DNA of 64,000 nucleotides from Shouchella oshimensis (GTDB lineage: Bacteria > Bacillota > Bacilli > Bacillales > Bacillaceae_D): positions 1,445,858 to 1,509,857 of the forward strand of contig NZ_KV917380.1 in assembly GCF_002019765.1 (NCBI RefSeq). Reading direction: 5' to 3'. A program made the translations under genes and the position numbers. The notes beneath the pieces were generated by a model. It was not told the DNA's origin and searched no databases. It saw nothing but the letters and a program-made list of their open reading frames with translations. This document shows positions 24,654-32,598 of this stretch, one piece after another (the first letter of the stretch is position 1; each line of letters starts with the position of its first letter).

Positions 24654-26117
24654 ATGAACTTTAATGAATACAAGCAGTACGATGGTGTAGGGCTAAGCTC
24701 ATTAGTAAAAGAACGAAAAGTAAAGCCGACTGAGGTGTTGGAAGCTTGCTTGGAAGGAATTGCAGTGAATCAACAATTAAATGCCGTCATCTCAACTCGA
24801 GAAGAAAAGGTTTTTAACGAATTGGAAACAGTGAATCACAATGAACCGTTTTATCCCGTTCCTTTTTTATTGAAAAATTCATCGCAAGCCCTTGAAGGAG
24901 AAGAAATGAATGGCGGAAGTAGATTATTAAAAGGTTCCATTGCGACAACGACGAGCCACTACACTAAACGACTTCAACAAGCAGGCTTTTGTATGATGGG
25001 CTATTCCAATTCTCCGGAATTTGGGTTGAAGAATATTACGGAACCGAAGTTATACGGTGCAACCAAAAATCCATTAAATGAATCTTATTCTCCAGGTGGG
25101 TCGAGCGGTGGAGCTGCAGCTGCTGTGGCAAGTGGAATCGTACCAATTGCAGGTGCCAGTGATGGTGGTGGTTCCATTCGCATTCCTGCTTCTTTTAGTG
25201 GTCTTGTCGGTTTAAAACCGACGAGAGGACGAACGCCAGTTGGACCAGGAGCTGGAAGGCAGTGGCAGGGAGCGGCAATTGATTTTGTGCTTAGTCGTTC
25301 TGTTCGAGATAGTGCTCGTGCATTAGATGTTTTGCAAATTCATCAACCAGAAGTCGCTTTTCATACGCCGCTTTTCCAAGCAGGCTTTGAGCGAACGTTA
25401 TCTAAGGAACTCCCTCCTTTACGAATTGCTTATTCTTACACTTCACCAGTGGGCACCCCTGTTTCTAACGATGCGAAACAAGCACTTATGACAACCATTC
25501 GCTATCTTGATTCTTTAGGTCATTTTGTTGAAGAGGCGACGCCAGCGATTAATGGCCGTTTATTAGTGGAACAGTATTATTTAATGAATGCAGGAGAGAT
25601 GGCGAATGTGCGTCAGCGACTAGAGCAATCGCTTAATCGTGTATTAACCGGAGACGATTTTGAGACAGAAGCCTTTGTGTTGGCGGAAACGGGGAAAAAC
25701 GTGGGAGCAGCTGATTATGCCAATAGCTTAACATCTTGGGATCAGCATGCTGCAACAGCTATGGAATTCCACGAAACGTACGACCTTTACTTAACACCAA
25801 GTGCCGCGTCCATCGCACCAAAGATTGGTGAATTAACGCCTTCTCCTGATGATGAATTAGAGATGAAAGACCGAATTCAGCAGTTGGGGGTTAAAGATCA
25901 ATTAGCGTTTGTGTACGAGATGTTTTTACCAAGTTTGACATATACACCGTTTACACAATTAGCTAATCTAACAGGTCAACCAGCAATTAGTCTACCTGTT
26001 TACAAAACAGAAGCAGGAATGCCAATTGGCGTTCAAGCAATAGCGGCGAAAGGGAATGAATCGCTATTACTTTGCCTAGGGAATTTGTTTGAGCAAAGTG
26101 AACGTTGGCAAGGGTGA
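24654..26117 (+). CDS. Amidase (amidase-signature family)
   Basis: Ser-cisSer-Lys hydrolase of 487 residues. Lys in VPFLLKNSS (about 85), glycine/serine-rich signature PGGSSGGAAAAVASG and the nucleophile region ASDGGGSIRIPASFSG are all visible. C-terminal QPAISLPVY and GMPIGVQAI complete the family pattern. ATG after AAAAAAGGAGG. Not adjacent to gatC/gatB, so not the GatA subunit. Substrate unknown. Confidence 0.93.
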   Translation: MNFNEYKQYDGVGLSSLVKERKVKPTEVLEACLEGIAVNQQLNAVISTREEKVFNELETVNHNEPFYPVPFLLKNSSQALEGEEMNGGSRLLKGSIATTTSHYTKRLQQAGFCMMGYSNSPEFGLKNITEPKLYGATKNPLNESYSPGGSSGGAAAAVASGIVPIAGASDGGGSIRIPASFSGLVGLKPTRGRTPVGPGAGRQWQGAAIDFVLSRSVRDSARALDVLQIHQPEVAFHTPLFQAGFERTLSKELPPLRIAYSYTSPVGTPVSNDAKQALMTTIRYLDSLGHFVEEATPAINGRLLVEQYYLMNAGEMANVRQRLEQSLNRVLTGDDFETEAFVLAETGKNVGAADYANSLTSWDQHAATAMEFHETYDLYLTPSAASIAPKIGELTPSPDDELEMKDRIQQLGVKDQLAFVYEMFLPSLTYTPFTQLANLTGQPAISLPVYKTEAGMPIGVQAIAAKGNESLLLCLGNLFEQSERWQG

Positions 26118-26185
26118 GTTCGCCTGACTTGAATGGAAGAGATGCTTTTTACTATACTAGTACATGATGAAAAAAGGAGTTGGAT

Positions 26186-26662
26186 ATGATGTATCGTAAA
26201 GTTGAGGATTTTATTCAAGAGTGGAAACAGGAGTCTCAATTAACGCTATCTGTATTACAATCATTAACAGACGAGAAACTGGGACAAGCTATTGAAGAGG
26301 GGCATAATACGTTGGGGTGGCTAGGCTGGCATTTAACGACATCCCCTGTCTTTTTTGTTGGGCAACTGGGTCTTAACTTAAATGTTGATTTAGCCAACAA
26401 ACAACCTAGTAGCGCAAGTGTAATCAAAGATTCTTACGATCGTGTAAGCAAAGCGTTACTCAATGCTGTGGAGCAGGTGAATTCTGATGCATTTATGGAG
26501 GAAGAACTAGAAGCATTGGGAGCCACCTTTACGAAGGGAGCAATGTTACGTTTACTTCTAAATCACCAAGCGCACCATCGTGGCCAGATGATCGTACTGC
26601 TTCGCCAAGCAGGGTTAACGGTTCCTGGTTTATATGGTCCAACAAAAGAACAATCAAGATAA
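26186..26662 (+). CDS. DinB-family protein
   Basis: Four-helix-bundle protein of the DinB/YfiT metalloenzyme superfamily, about 158 residues. Histidines typical of the metal site occur in LGWHLTTS (about 50) and HQAHHRGQM (about 130-138). Family members include damage-inducible proteins and bacillithiol-type thiol transferases. Start: AAAGGAG sits 6-7 bases before ATG 26186; the upstream TTG at 26180 abuts that site. No LexA box was seen. Confidence 0.88.
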   Translation: MMYRKVEDFIQEWKQESQLTLSVLQSLTDEKLGQAIEEGHNTLGWLGWHLTTSPVFFVGQLGLNLNVDLANKQPSSASVIKDSYDRVSKALLNAVEQVNSDAFMEEELEALGATFTKGAMLRLLLNHQAHHRGQMIVLLRQAGLTVPGLYGPTKEQSR

Positions 26663-26674
26663 ATAAATGAGATG

Positions 26675-26715
26675 AAAGCACATGGAAAAGTCAAACGCCA
26701 TGTGCTTTTTTTTTG
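26675..26715 (+). terminator. Terminator after the DinB gene
   Basis: AAAGCACATGG pairs with CCATGTGCTTT around 12 bases, followed by a long T tract. Confidence 0.85.
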
Positions 26716-26780
26716 TGTTGAAATAATCTTGATCACTGACTTTTCATGTACAACTGTTTGTAAATGCCTTCTTCATGCTT

Positions 26781-26834
26781 TTTACAAAAGCTTTACATGA
26801 GCCATAAATGAACTTAATACTTTCCAACTATACT
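26781..26834 (+). promoter_or_regulatory. PhoP-box array and -10 of the pst operon
   Basis: Four hexamers at exact 11-base spacing: TTTACA (26781), TTTACA (26792), CATAAA (26803), TTAATA (26814). B. subtilis PhoP binds TT(A/C/T)A(A/C)A-type repeats in this arrangement. A -10 TATACT (26829-26834) starts 9 bases after the last repeat, so activator repeats replace a -35. Predicts induction of pstS under phosphate limitation. Confidence 0.8.
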
Positions 26835-26883
26835 TGGGCTTGTAAGAACGATACCGCTTAATAAATAGGGGGAAATAAAACAG

Positions 26884-27810
26884 ATGAAGAAGCTAAACCT
26901 TGGAGCCGTTTTCGCAGCCTTTCTATTAACAGTAGCTGCATGTGGATCAGATGATGAAGCAAATACTGGAGGAGACAATGCATCAACCGGTGGATCGGAT
27001 GAGAATAACAGCGAAGAAGTTTCAGGGAGCATTCTCGTCGCTGGCTCTAGTGCAATGGAACCGCTAGTGGCGGCAGCAAGTGAAGTCTTCATGGAAGAAA
27101 ATTTAGAAGCAAGCATTTCTGTACAAGCTGGAGGTTCTGGTCAAGGCCTTTCTTCTATTGCAAGTGGACAGGTTGAAATTGGTAACTCTGACGTGTTTGC
27201 AGAAGAAAAAGATGATATTGATGCTTCTAACTTGATTGACCACCGCATTGCCGTTGTCGGAATGGGTCCAGCAGCTCATCCTGAAGTAGGAGTAGACGAT
27301 CTTTCAACAGAAGAAATGATTGATATATTCACTGGGGAAGTAACCAATTGGAGTGAAATTGGTGGTGTTGATCAAGACATCGTCCTTGTAAACCGTCCAG
27401 ATTCATCAGGAACGAGAGACACGTTTGTGAAGTATGGTTTAGAAGGAAATGAACCTTCTTCCGATGCGATTACAGAAGACTCATCAAGTACCGTCCGTCA
27501 AATTATTAGCGAAACACCAGGAGCTATTGGGTACCTTGCATTCTCGTATTACGATGACCAAGGTTCTGTGCTTCCATTGTCGGTAGATGGAGTCGAACAA
27601 ACAGACGAAAATGTGATGTCTGGTGACTTCCCGATTTGGGCTTATATGCACTCTTATACAAATGGTGAACCGGAAGGATTAACAAAAGCGTTTATCGACT
27701 TCTTATTCAGCGAAACGGTTCAAGATGGCGTCATTCCTGAAATGGGTTATATTCCTGAAACCGGTATGCAAGTAGAGCGAGATGCTGAAGGAAACGAAAC
27801 AGCGAAATAA
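26884..27810 (+). CDS. pstS: Phosphate ABC transporter substrate-binding lipoprotein PstS
   Basis: High-affinity phosphate-binding lipoprotein, 308 residues. Signal peptide with lipobox TVAAC (Cys about residue 20), then an acidic, Gly/Ser/Asn-rich linker (about 21-45). Phosphate-contact regions are GSSAMEPL, AGGSGQGLSSIASG and RPDSSGTRDTF. First gene of pstS-C-A-B-B-phoU behind the PhoP boxes. The strongly acidic linker fits an alkaliphile. Confidence 0.96.
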   Translation: MKKLNLGAVFAAFLLTVAACGSDDEANTGGDNASTGGSDENNSEEVSGSILVAGSSAMEPLVAAASEVFMEENLEASISVQAGGSGQGLSSIASGQVEIGNSDVFAEEKDDIDASNLIDHRIAVVGMGPAAHPEVGVDDLSTEEMIDIFTGEVTNWSEIGGVDQDIVLVNRPDSSGTRDTFVKYGLEGNEPSSDAITEDSSSTVRQIISETPGAIGYLAFSYYDDQGSVLPLSVDGVEQTDENVMSGDFPIWAYMHSYTNGEPEGLTKAFIDFLFSETVQDGVIPEMGYIPETGMQVERDAEGNETAK

Positions 27811-27818
27811 TGATAGAT

Positions 27819-27857
27819 AAAAGAGACTTTGCTTTCATAAGTCGAGTCTCTTTTTTA
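27819..27857 (+). terminator. Attenuating terminator between pstS and pstC
   Basis: AAAAGAGACT pairs with AGTCTCTTTT around 16 bases, followed by TT. With no other promoter seen, partial read-through would give more pstS than transporter message, as usual for binding-protein operons. Confidence 0.75.
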
Positions 27858-27901
27858 AACATTGATTTTCATTGAGGAGAAGATCAAGGAGGAAGAAGTT
27901 C

Positions 27902-28831
27902 ATGCCAGCTACCCAATCTGTAGCAGACCGTTTGCTAGACAAGAAAAAAACAATAAAAAAAGAACGCACTGGTAAACTTGTTGTTTATACATGTGCGGCC
28001 ATTATTATTTTAACAACATTAGCCATTACACTCTTTCTCGTTTTACGTGGAATACAAGCATTTGTAGCGGATGGAGTTAGCCCTATTCAATTTCTTACAG
28101 GCTTAGAATGGAATCCATCTAGAAGTGCTGAGCAAGGTGGTCCGGTATACGGCGCCTTACCTTTTATTGTAGGTTCATTTGCCGTTACCATTTTAGCTGC
28201 ACTCGTAGCCGCTCCTTTAGGAATTGGAGCCGCAATCTATATGACAGAAATAGCACCAAGCTGGGGGCGGAAAATTCTTCAACCAGCGGTAGAGTTATTA
28301 GTTGGAATTCCTTCCGTAGTATATGGGTTTATCGGTTTAACTCTCATTGTTCCTTTTATACGGGAAAATGTCGGTGGGCAAGGATTTGGGCTTTTTGCCG
28401 GAATGATCGTATTATCGATCATGATTTTACCAACTGTGACAAGCATCGCAACAGACGCTCTTCGCTCCATACCAAATGGAATGAGAGAATCGTCATTGGC
28501 ACTCGGTGCGACGAGATGGCAAACGATTCGGCGTGTTATTGTACCAGCAGCAACACCTATGTTATTAACCGCTGTAGTGCTAGGGATGGCTCGAGCATTT
28601 GGTGAAGCCCTTGCCGTTCAGATGGTTATTGGAAACTCTCGCACAATTGCTGAATCTTTACTTGATCCAACTGCAACATTAACGACGATTATTACATTAA
28701 ACATGGGGCATACGGTACCTGGAAGTACAGAAAACAATGTGCTTTGGTCGCTCGGATTAATCTTGCTTGTCATGTCTTATTTGTTCATTATCATCGTCCG
28801 TTTCTTGTCATCTAGGAGGCGTTTTTCATGA
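27902..28831 (+). CDS. pstC: Phosphate ABC transporter permease PstC
   Basis: Membrane permease of the Pst complex, 309 residues with about six transmembrane segments and a long N-terminal cytoplasmic tail. The EAA loop appears as RESSLALGATRWQTIRRVIVPAA. ATG 27902 is placed 8 bases after AAGGAGGA; an upstream in-frame TTG at 27872 would lack a site. Overlaps pstA by ATGA. Confidence 0.95.
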   Translation: MPATQSVADRLLDKKKTIKKERTGKLVVYTCAAIIILTTLAITLFLVLRGIQAFVADGVSPIQFLTGLEWNPSRSAEQGGPVYGALPFIVGSFAVTILAALVAAPLGIGAAIYMTEIAPSWGRKILQPAVELLVGIPSVVYGFIGLTLIVPFIRENVGGQGFGLFAGMIVLSIMILPTVTSIATDALRSIPNGMRESSLALGATRWQTIRRVIVPAATPMLLTAVVLGMARAFGEALAVQMVIGNSRTIAESLLDPTATLTTIITLNMGHTVPGSTENNVLWSLGLILLVMSYLFIIIVRFLSSRRRFS

Positions 28832-29715
28832 ATAAACGATGGACAGATCGATTAGCAACGTCAGTATTTACGATAATTGCACTTGTAATTGTTGCCGTAT
28901 TAGCCGGTTTGATTAGTTATATAGTGGTACGTGGTTTTAGCCAGCTTGATTTGGACTTTTTAACAAGCCCACCTAGTTCTTTCCGAGAAGGTGGAGGGAT
29001 TGGACCACAATTATTTAATTCATTTTACATTCTAGTATTAACCATGTTATTTACAGTACCACTTGGTTTAGGCGGCGGTATTTATATGGCTGAATATGCT
29101 AAACCAGGAAAAGTGACAGATTTTATTCGTACTTGTATTGAAGTGTTGGCATCATTGCCTTCCATTGTAGTTGGTTTGTTTGGGCTACTTGTTTTTGTTC
29201 AGTTAACAGGATGGAGCTACTCAATCTTAGGTGGGGCACTTGCATTAACTGTCTTTAACTTGCCCGTAATGGTTCGTGTTGTAGAAGATTCTATTACGAG
29301 CGTACCAAGGGAGCAAAAAGAAGCCAGTCTAGCATTAGGCATTACGCATTGGGATACGATTCGAACGATTATTTTACCAGCAGCATTTCCTGGCATATTG
29401 ACAGGGGTTATCTTATCTGCGGGCCGTGTGTTCGGTGAAGCTGCTGCGTTACTTTTCACGTCAGGCGTGACAACACCAAGATTAGATTGGGCAAATTTCA
29501 ACCCGTTTTCCGAAACATCACCACTTAATGTGTTTCGACCAGCAGAGACTCTTGCTGTACACATTTGGAAAGTAAATACGCAAGGGCTTGTTCCTGATGC
29601 AAGAGATATTGCTGATGGGGCGGCTCTCGTTCTTATCATCGCAGTACTCTTATTTAACTTATTAGCACGATTACTTGGACGCTATGTACACAAAAAATTA
29701 ACGTCTGCAAAATAG
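28828..29715 (+). CDS. pstA: Phosphate ABC transporter permease PstA
   Basis: Second Pst permease, 295 residues, about six transmembrane segments. EAA loop [38 protein letters not shown] is typical of PstA. Translationally coupled to pstC (4-base overlap); 10 bases before the first pstB. Confidence 0.95.
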   Translation: MNKRWTDRLATSVFTIIALVIVAVLAGLISYIVVRGFSQLDLDFLTSPPSSFREGGGIGPQLFNSFYILVLTMLFTVPLGLGGGIYMAEYAKPGKVTDFIRTCIEVLASLPSIVVGLFGLLVFVQLTGWSYSILGGALALTVFNLPVMVRVVEDSITSVPREQKEASLALGITHWDTIRTIILPAAFPGILTGVILSAGRVFGEAAALLFTSGVTTPRLDWANFNPFSETSPLNVFRPAETLAVHIWKVNTQGLVPDARDIADGAALVLIIAVLLFNLLARLLGRYVHKKLTSAK

Positions 29716-29725
29716 GAGGGATTCG

Positions 29726-30529
29726 ATGTCGACGTTGACCGTTCAAAAAGAAATGGAACAAACAGAAATGTTGACTGCACCAACGTTACTAAAAGCAGAA
29801 GATATTAATATTTATTATGGTGAAAACCATGCTGTGAAAAACTTGAATTTAACCGTTCATCGAAATGAGATACTTGCATTGATAGGCCCTTCAGGCTGTG
29901 GGAAATCGACATTTTTGCGAAGTATTAATCGAATGAACGACTTAATTCCATCAGCTAGAGTGACTGGGAATATGATGTATGAGGAAGTAAATTTATTAAG
30001 TGACGCTGTCAACGTTGTAGCGTTGCGGAAGGAAATTGGAATGGTATTTCAAAAAGCGAATCCATTTCCTAAGTCCATTTACGATAACTTAACACATGGG
30101 TTACGGTTTCACGGTGTACCAAAAAAGCAATGGAAAGACATTGTTGAGGAATCTCTTACAAAAGCTGCGCTATGGGATGAAGTAAAAGATCGCTTGCATG
30201 ATTCAGCACTTGAACTCTCAGGTGGACAGCAACAGCGCTTATGTATTGCAAGAACGCTAGCATTAAAGCCTGAGGTTATTTTACTCGATGAACCTGCATC
30301 AGCACTTGACCCAATTGCTACTGCTAAAGTAGAAGAATTAATGATTGACCTTAAAAAGCAATATACAGTTGTTGTGGTGACACACAATATGCAGCAAGCA
30401 TCACGAGTGTCTGATCGAACAGCGTTTTTCTACAATGGTGAACTGATTGAAACGAATCCAACAGAAAAGTTGTTTAGTAACCCTGATCATAAACAAACAG
30501 AGGCCTATATTTCTGGTCGATTTGGATAA
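29726..30529 (+). CDS. pstB: Phosphate ABC transporter ATPase PstB (first copy)
   Basis: ATPase of the Pst complex, 267 residues. Walker [10 protein letters not shown], signature [14 protein letters not shown], Walker [14 protein letters not shown], switch His in VVVTHNM. The N-terminus is about 20 residues longer than the second copy. The tandem arrangement corresponds to pstBA-pstBB in B. subtilis. The two copies are clearly related yet diverged, so the duplication is old. Confidence 0.96.
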   Translation: MSTLTVQKEMEQTEMLTAPTLLKAEDINIYYGENHAVKNLNLTVHRNEILALIGPSGCGKSTFLRSINRMNDLIPSARVTGNMMYEEVNLLSDAVNVVALRKEIGMVFQKANPFPKSIYDNLTHGLRFHGVPKKQWKDIVEESLTKAALWDEVKDRLHDSALELSGGQQQRLCIARTLALKPEVILLDEPASALDPIATAKVEELMIDLKKQYTVVVVTHNMQQASRVSDRTAFFYNGELIETNPTEKLFSNPDHKQTEAYISGRFG

Positions 30530-30543
30530 GGAGGACATTTGCT

Positions 30544-31320
30544 ATGGTTGCGACAATAGAGGAAACAAAATCAGTCTATAGTGTGAGAGACTTTAATTTA
30601 TGGTACGGACAAAACCATGCTTTAAAAAATATTAATCTTGATTTAAATGAAAAAGAAGTGACAGCCATTATAGGCCCTTCAGGCTGTGGTAAATCAACAT
30701 TTATTAAAACACTAAACTTAATGTCACGTTTAAATCCAACGATCCGAATGTCAGGCGAATTAACTTATCGGTATGAAAACCTATTGAACGCTTCAATGGA
30801 CTTAGCAGAGTTACGAAAGCATGTCGGCATGGTGTTTCAAAAGCCTAATCCATTTCCAAAATCGATTTACGAAAACGTAGCCTATGGACCAAGAGTGCAT
30901 GGTGTGCGAAAGAAAAAAGAGCTTGATGAACTGGTTGAATCTAGCTTAAAAGGTGCCTTTTTATGGGATGAAGTAAAAGATCGATTAAACAAAAATGCAA
31001 TGGGGTTGTCTGGAGGACAACAACAACGTCTATGTATTGCACGAGCACTTGCGACGAAACCTGAAGTCTTGTTAATGGATGAGCCGACAAGTGCATTAGA
31101 TCCGCTTTCAACAACAAAGATTGAAGAACTTATTTCCAATTTAAAAGGTACCTATACCGTTGTCATTGTCACACATAATATGCAGCAAGCTGCTCGTATC
31201 TCTGACAAAACCGCTTTTTTCTATATGGGTGAACTAATTGAAATGGACGATACACGTAAAATTTTCGCAAATCCTGAACATAAGCGGACAGAGGCTTATA
31301 TTTCAGGTCAATTTGGATAA
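30544..31320 (+). CDS. pstB: Phosphate ABC transporter ATPase PstB (second copy)
   Basis: 258 residues, Walker [10 protein letters not shown], signature [15 protein letters not shown], Walker [14 protein letters not shown], switch His in VIVTHNM. Starts 14 bases after the first copy with AAGGAGGA upstream. Whether the two ATPases form a heterodimer or are alternatives is not known from sequence. Confidence 0.96.
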   Translation: MVATIEETKSVYSVRDFNLWYGQNHALKNINLDLNEKEVTAIIGPSGCGKSTFIKTLNLMSRLNPTIRMSGELTYRYENLLNASMDLAELRKHVGMVFQKPNPFPKSIYENVAYGPRVHGVRKKKELDELVESSLKGAFLWDEVKDRLNKNAMGLSGGQQQRLCIARALATKPEVLLMDEPTSALDPLSTTKIEELISNLKGTYTVVIVTHNMQQAARISDKTAFFYMGELIEMDDTRKIFANPEHKRTEAYISGQFG

Positions 31321-31332
31321 GGAGCGAATCGA

Positions 31333-31980
31333 ATGTTACGAAGCATGTTTGTTCAACAGCTAGAAGAAACGGTGTCGCATATTCAAGAATTAGGTGAACG
31401 TACGCTCATACAACTAGACGAAGCCATTCAATCGTTTGAGTACCGCGATACGAAAAAAGTAGAAGCGATTATCGCAAATGATAAAAAAATTAATAAGCGA
31501 GAGCTTGAATTAAATGAACAAGTATTTGATATCATTGCTAGACAACAACCAGTTGCAGGTGATTTACGTAAACTGATTGTTGTCATGAAAATTAGTGGTG
31601 ACTTAGAACGTGTAGCGGATTTAGCAGTCGATATAGCTAAAGTATCAAGACGACTCTCAGATGTCGATGAGTCAACGCTAACAGAGTTAACAGTATTAGC
31701 GAAGGATGCCCGGGCAATGGTTGCAAAGGCACTTATTGCCTATAAAGAAAAAGATGTCGTATCTGCACAACAACTGGCAAAAGAAGATGACCTTATTGAC
31801 GAGCAGTTTGGAAAATTTATTAAACGCTTGTTTAGACAAGATGTGAATGAGCAAAATGTGGAAGCTACAACTCAGTTAGCTTTTATCGCTCGGTATGTAG
31901 AGCGAATTGCTGATTATGCAACTAATTTATCGGAATGGATTATTTATGAAGCGAACGGACATCATTTTGATTTAAACTAA
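31333..31980 (+). CDS. phoU: Phosphate transport accessory regulator PhoU
   Basis: Cytoplasmic helical protein of two three-helix bundles (215 residues) that modulates Pst activity and, in many bacteria, PhoR signalling. Metal-binding type motifs occur in each half (ERVADLAVDIAK near 95; ERIADYATNLSEW near 197). It ends the pst operon; the stop codon overlaps the terminator stem. The B. subtilis pst operon, from memory, lacks phoU, so regulation may differ here. Confidence 0.95.
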   Translation: MLRSMFVQQLEETVSHIQELGERTLIQLDEAIQSFEYRDTKKVEAIIANDKKINKRELELNEQVFDIIARQQPVAGDLRKLIVVMKISGDLERVADLAVDIAKVSRRLSDVDESTLTELTVLAKDARAMVAKALIAYKEKDVVSAQQLAKEDDLIDEQFGKFIKRLFRQDVNEQNVEATTQLAFIARYVERIADYATNLSEWIIYEANGHHFDLN

Positions 31981-32007
31981 CGAGAGTTGTGTACTCTCGT
32001 TTTTTTG
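31980..32007 (+). terminator. Terminator of the pst operon
   Basis: ACGAGAGT pairs with ACTCTCGT around five bases, followed by seven T. Confidence 0.88.
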
Positions 32008-32012
32008 TTTTA

Positions 32013-32021
32013 TGCTATACT
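32013..32021 (+). promoter_or_regulatory. Extended -10 promoter for the YisL-type gene
   Basis: TGCTATACT gives an extended -10 (TGnTATACT) about 40 bases before the GTG start and just after the pst terminator; no clear -35. Confidence 0.5.
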
Positions 32022-32061
32022 GAGTAGGTATTCTTATTCTACAGCTGAAGGAGGGCATTGC

Positions 32062-32430
32062 GTGATTCCTGCCCAAACCTTTTTACCGTATTTATCGTTT
32101 CATAATCACGTTTGGCCACTTTTTTTTGTCGGGGCTGCTATTTGGTTACTACTGACTTGGAGAGATATTCGAACTGGGCGTACATTAATTGCTCTATTTG
32201 TTCGTGTAACGCAAATCCTTTTGCTTCTAACAGGTAGTGTCATTCTATATATGTATCAATTTATGCCTTATTATGCTGTAAAAGGCGCCATTGCTTTATT
32301 ATTGTTTTCCTTTTTTGAAACGAGCAGAATGGCTTTAAAGCGGCGTGACTATGCAGGATTTTCCATACATATGGGTATTGTTGTGTTTGCTTCTTTAACG
32401 GTATGGTTACTTGGCGTGAATGGGCGCTGA
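32062..32430 (+). CDS. DUF1516 / YisL-family membrane protein
   Basis: Small polytopic membrane protein, 122 residues, about four transmembrane segments; short motifs FHNHVWPLF at the N-terminus and FFETSRMALKRRD before the last helix. The GTG at 32062 follows AAGGAGGG by 6 bases; a longer frame from 31987 starts inside the preceding terminator and is rejected. Function of the family is unknown. Confidence 0.75.
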   Translation: MIPAQTFLPYLSFHNHVWPLFFVGAAIWLLLTWRDIRTGRTLIALFVRVTQILLLLTGSVILYMYQFMPYYAVKGAIALLLFSFFETSRMALKRRDYAGFSIHMGIVVFASLTVWLLGVNGR

Positions 32431-32450
32431 TGCTATTTAATGAAGGAAAC

Positions 32451-32485
32451 GTTGGGACTAGGTCAAAGCTTGTCTCACATCCCAC
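32451..32485 (+). other. Hairpin in the yisL-cheA spacer
   Basis: GTTGGGA (32451-32457) can pair with TCCCAC (32480-32485) with one bulge. No T tract follows, so it is not a standard terminator; meaning unknown. Confidence 0.3.
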
Positions 32486-32518
32486 TAAAAGGAAGTCTCA
32501 AGCTGACATACACAATAC

Positions 32519-32546
32519 TAAACTTCTAACGAAACGAATCCGATAA
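32519..32546 (+). promoter_or_regulatory. Sigma-D-type promoter of cheA-cheW
   Basis: TAAA (32519-32522) and CCGATAA (32540-32546) match the flagellar sigma-D consensus (TAAA, about 15 bases, GCCGATAA); the gap is one base longer than ideal (16 before the TCCGATAA). Sigma-D controls motility and chemotaxis genes in Bacillus. Confidence 0.7.
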
Positions 32547-32547
32547 A

Positions 32548-32582
32548 GAGTACGAGGGTAAATCTCCTCGTATTCTTTTTTT
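32548..32582 (+). terminator. Terminator-like hairpin directly before cheA
   Basis: GAGTACGAGG pairs with CCTCGTATTC (one G-T wobble) around eight bases, followed by eight T; the cheA ribosome site AAGGTGG begins two bases later. It could terminate yisL transcripts, yet the sigma-D promoter would start transcription about at its first base, so for cheA it is a 5'-terminal hairpin. Confidence 0.75.
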
Positions 32583-32598
32583 TAAGGTGGAGAATCCA

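Noticed and set aside
29726-31320. Tandem pstB genes as an assembly duplication
   Set aside because: The two copies differ throughout at nucleotide and protein level, with separate ribosome sites and lengths; this is a genuine old duplication.
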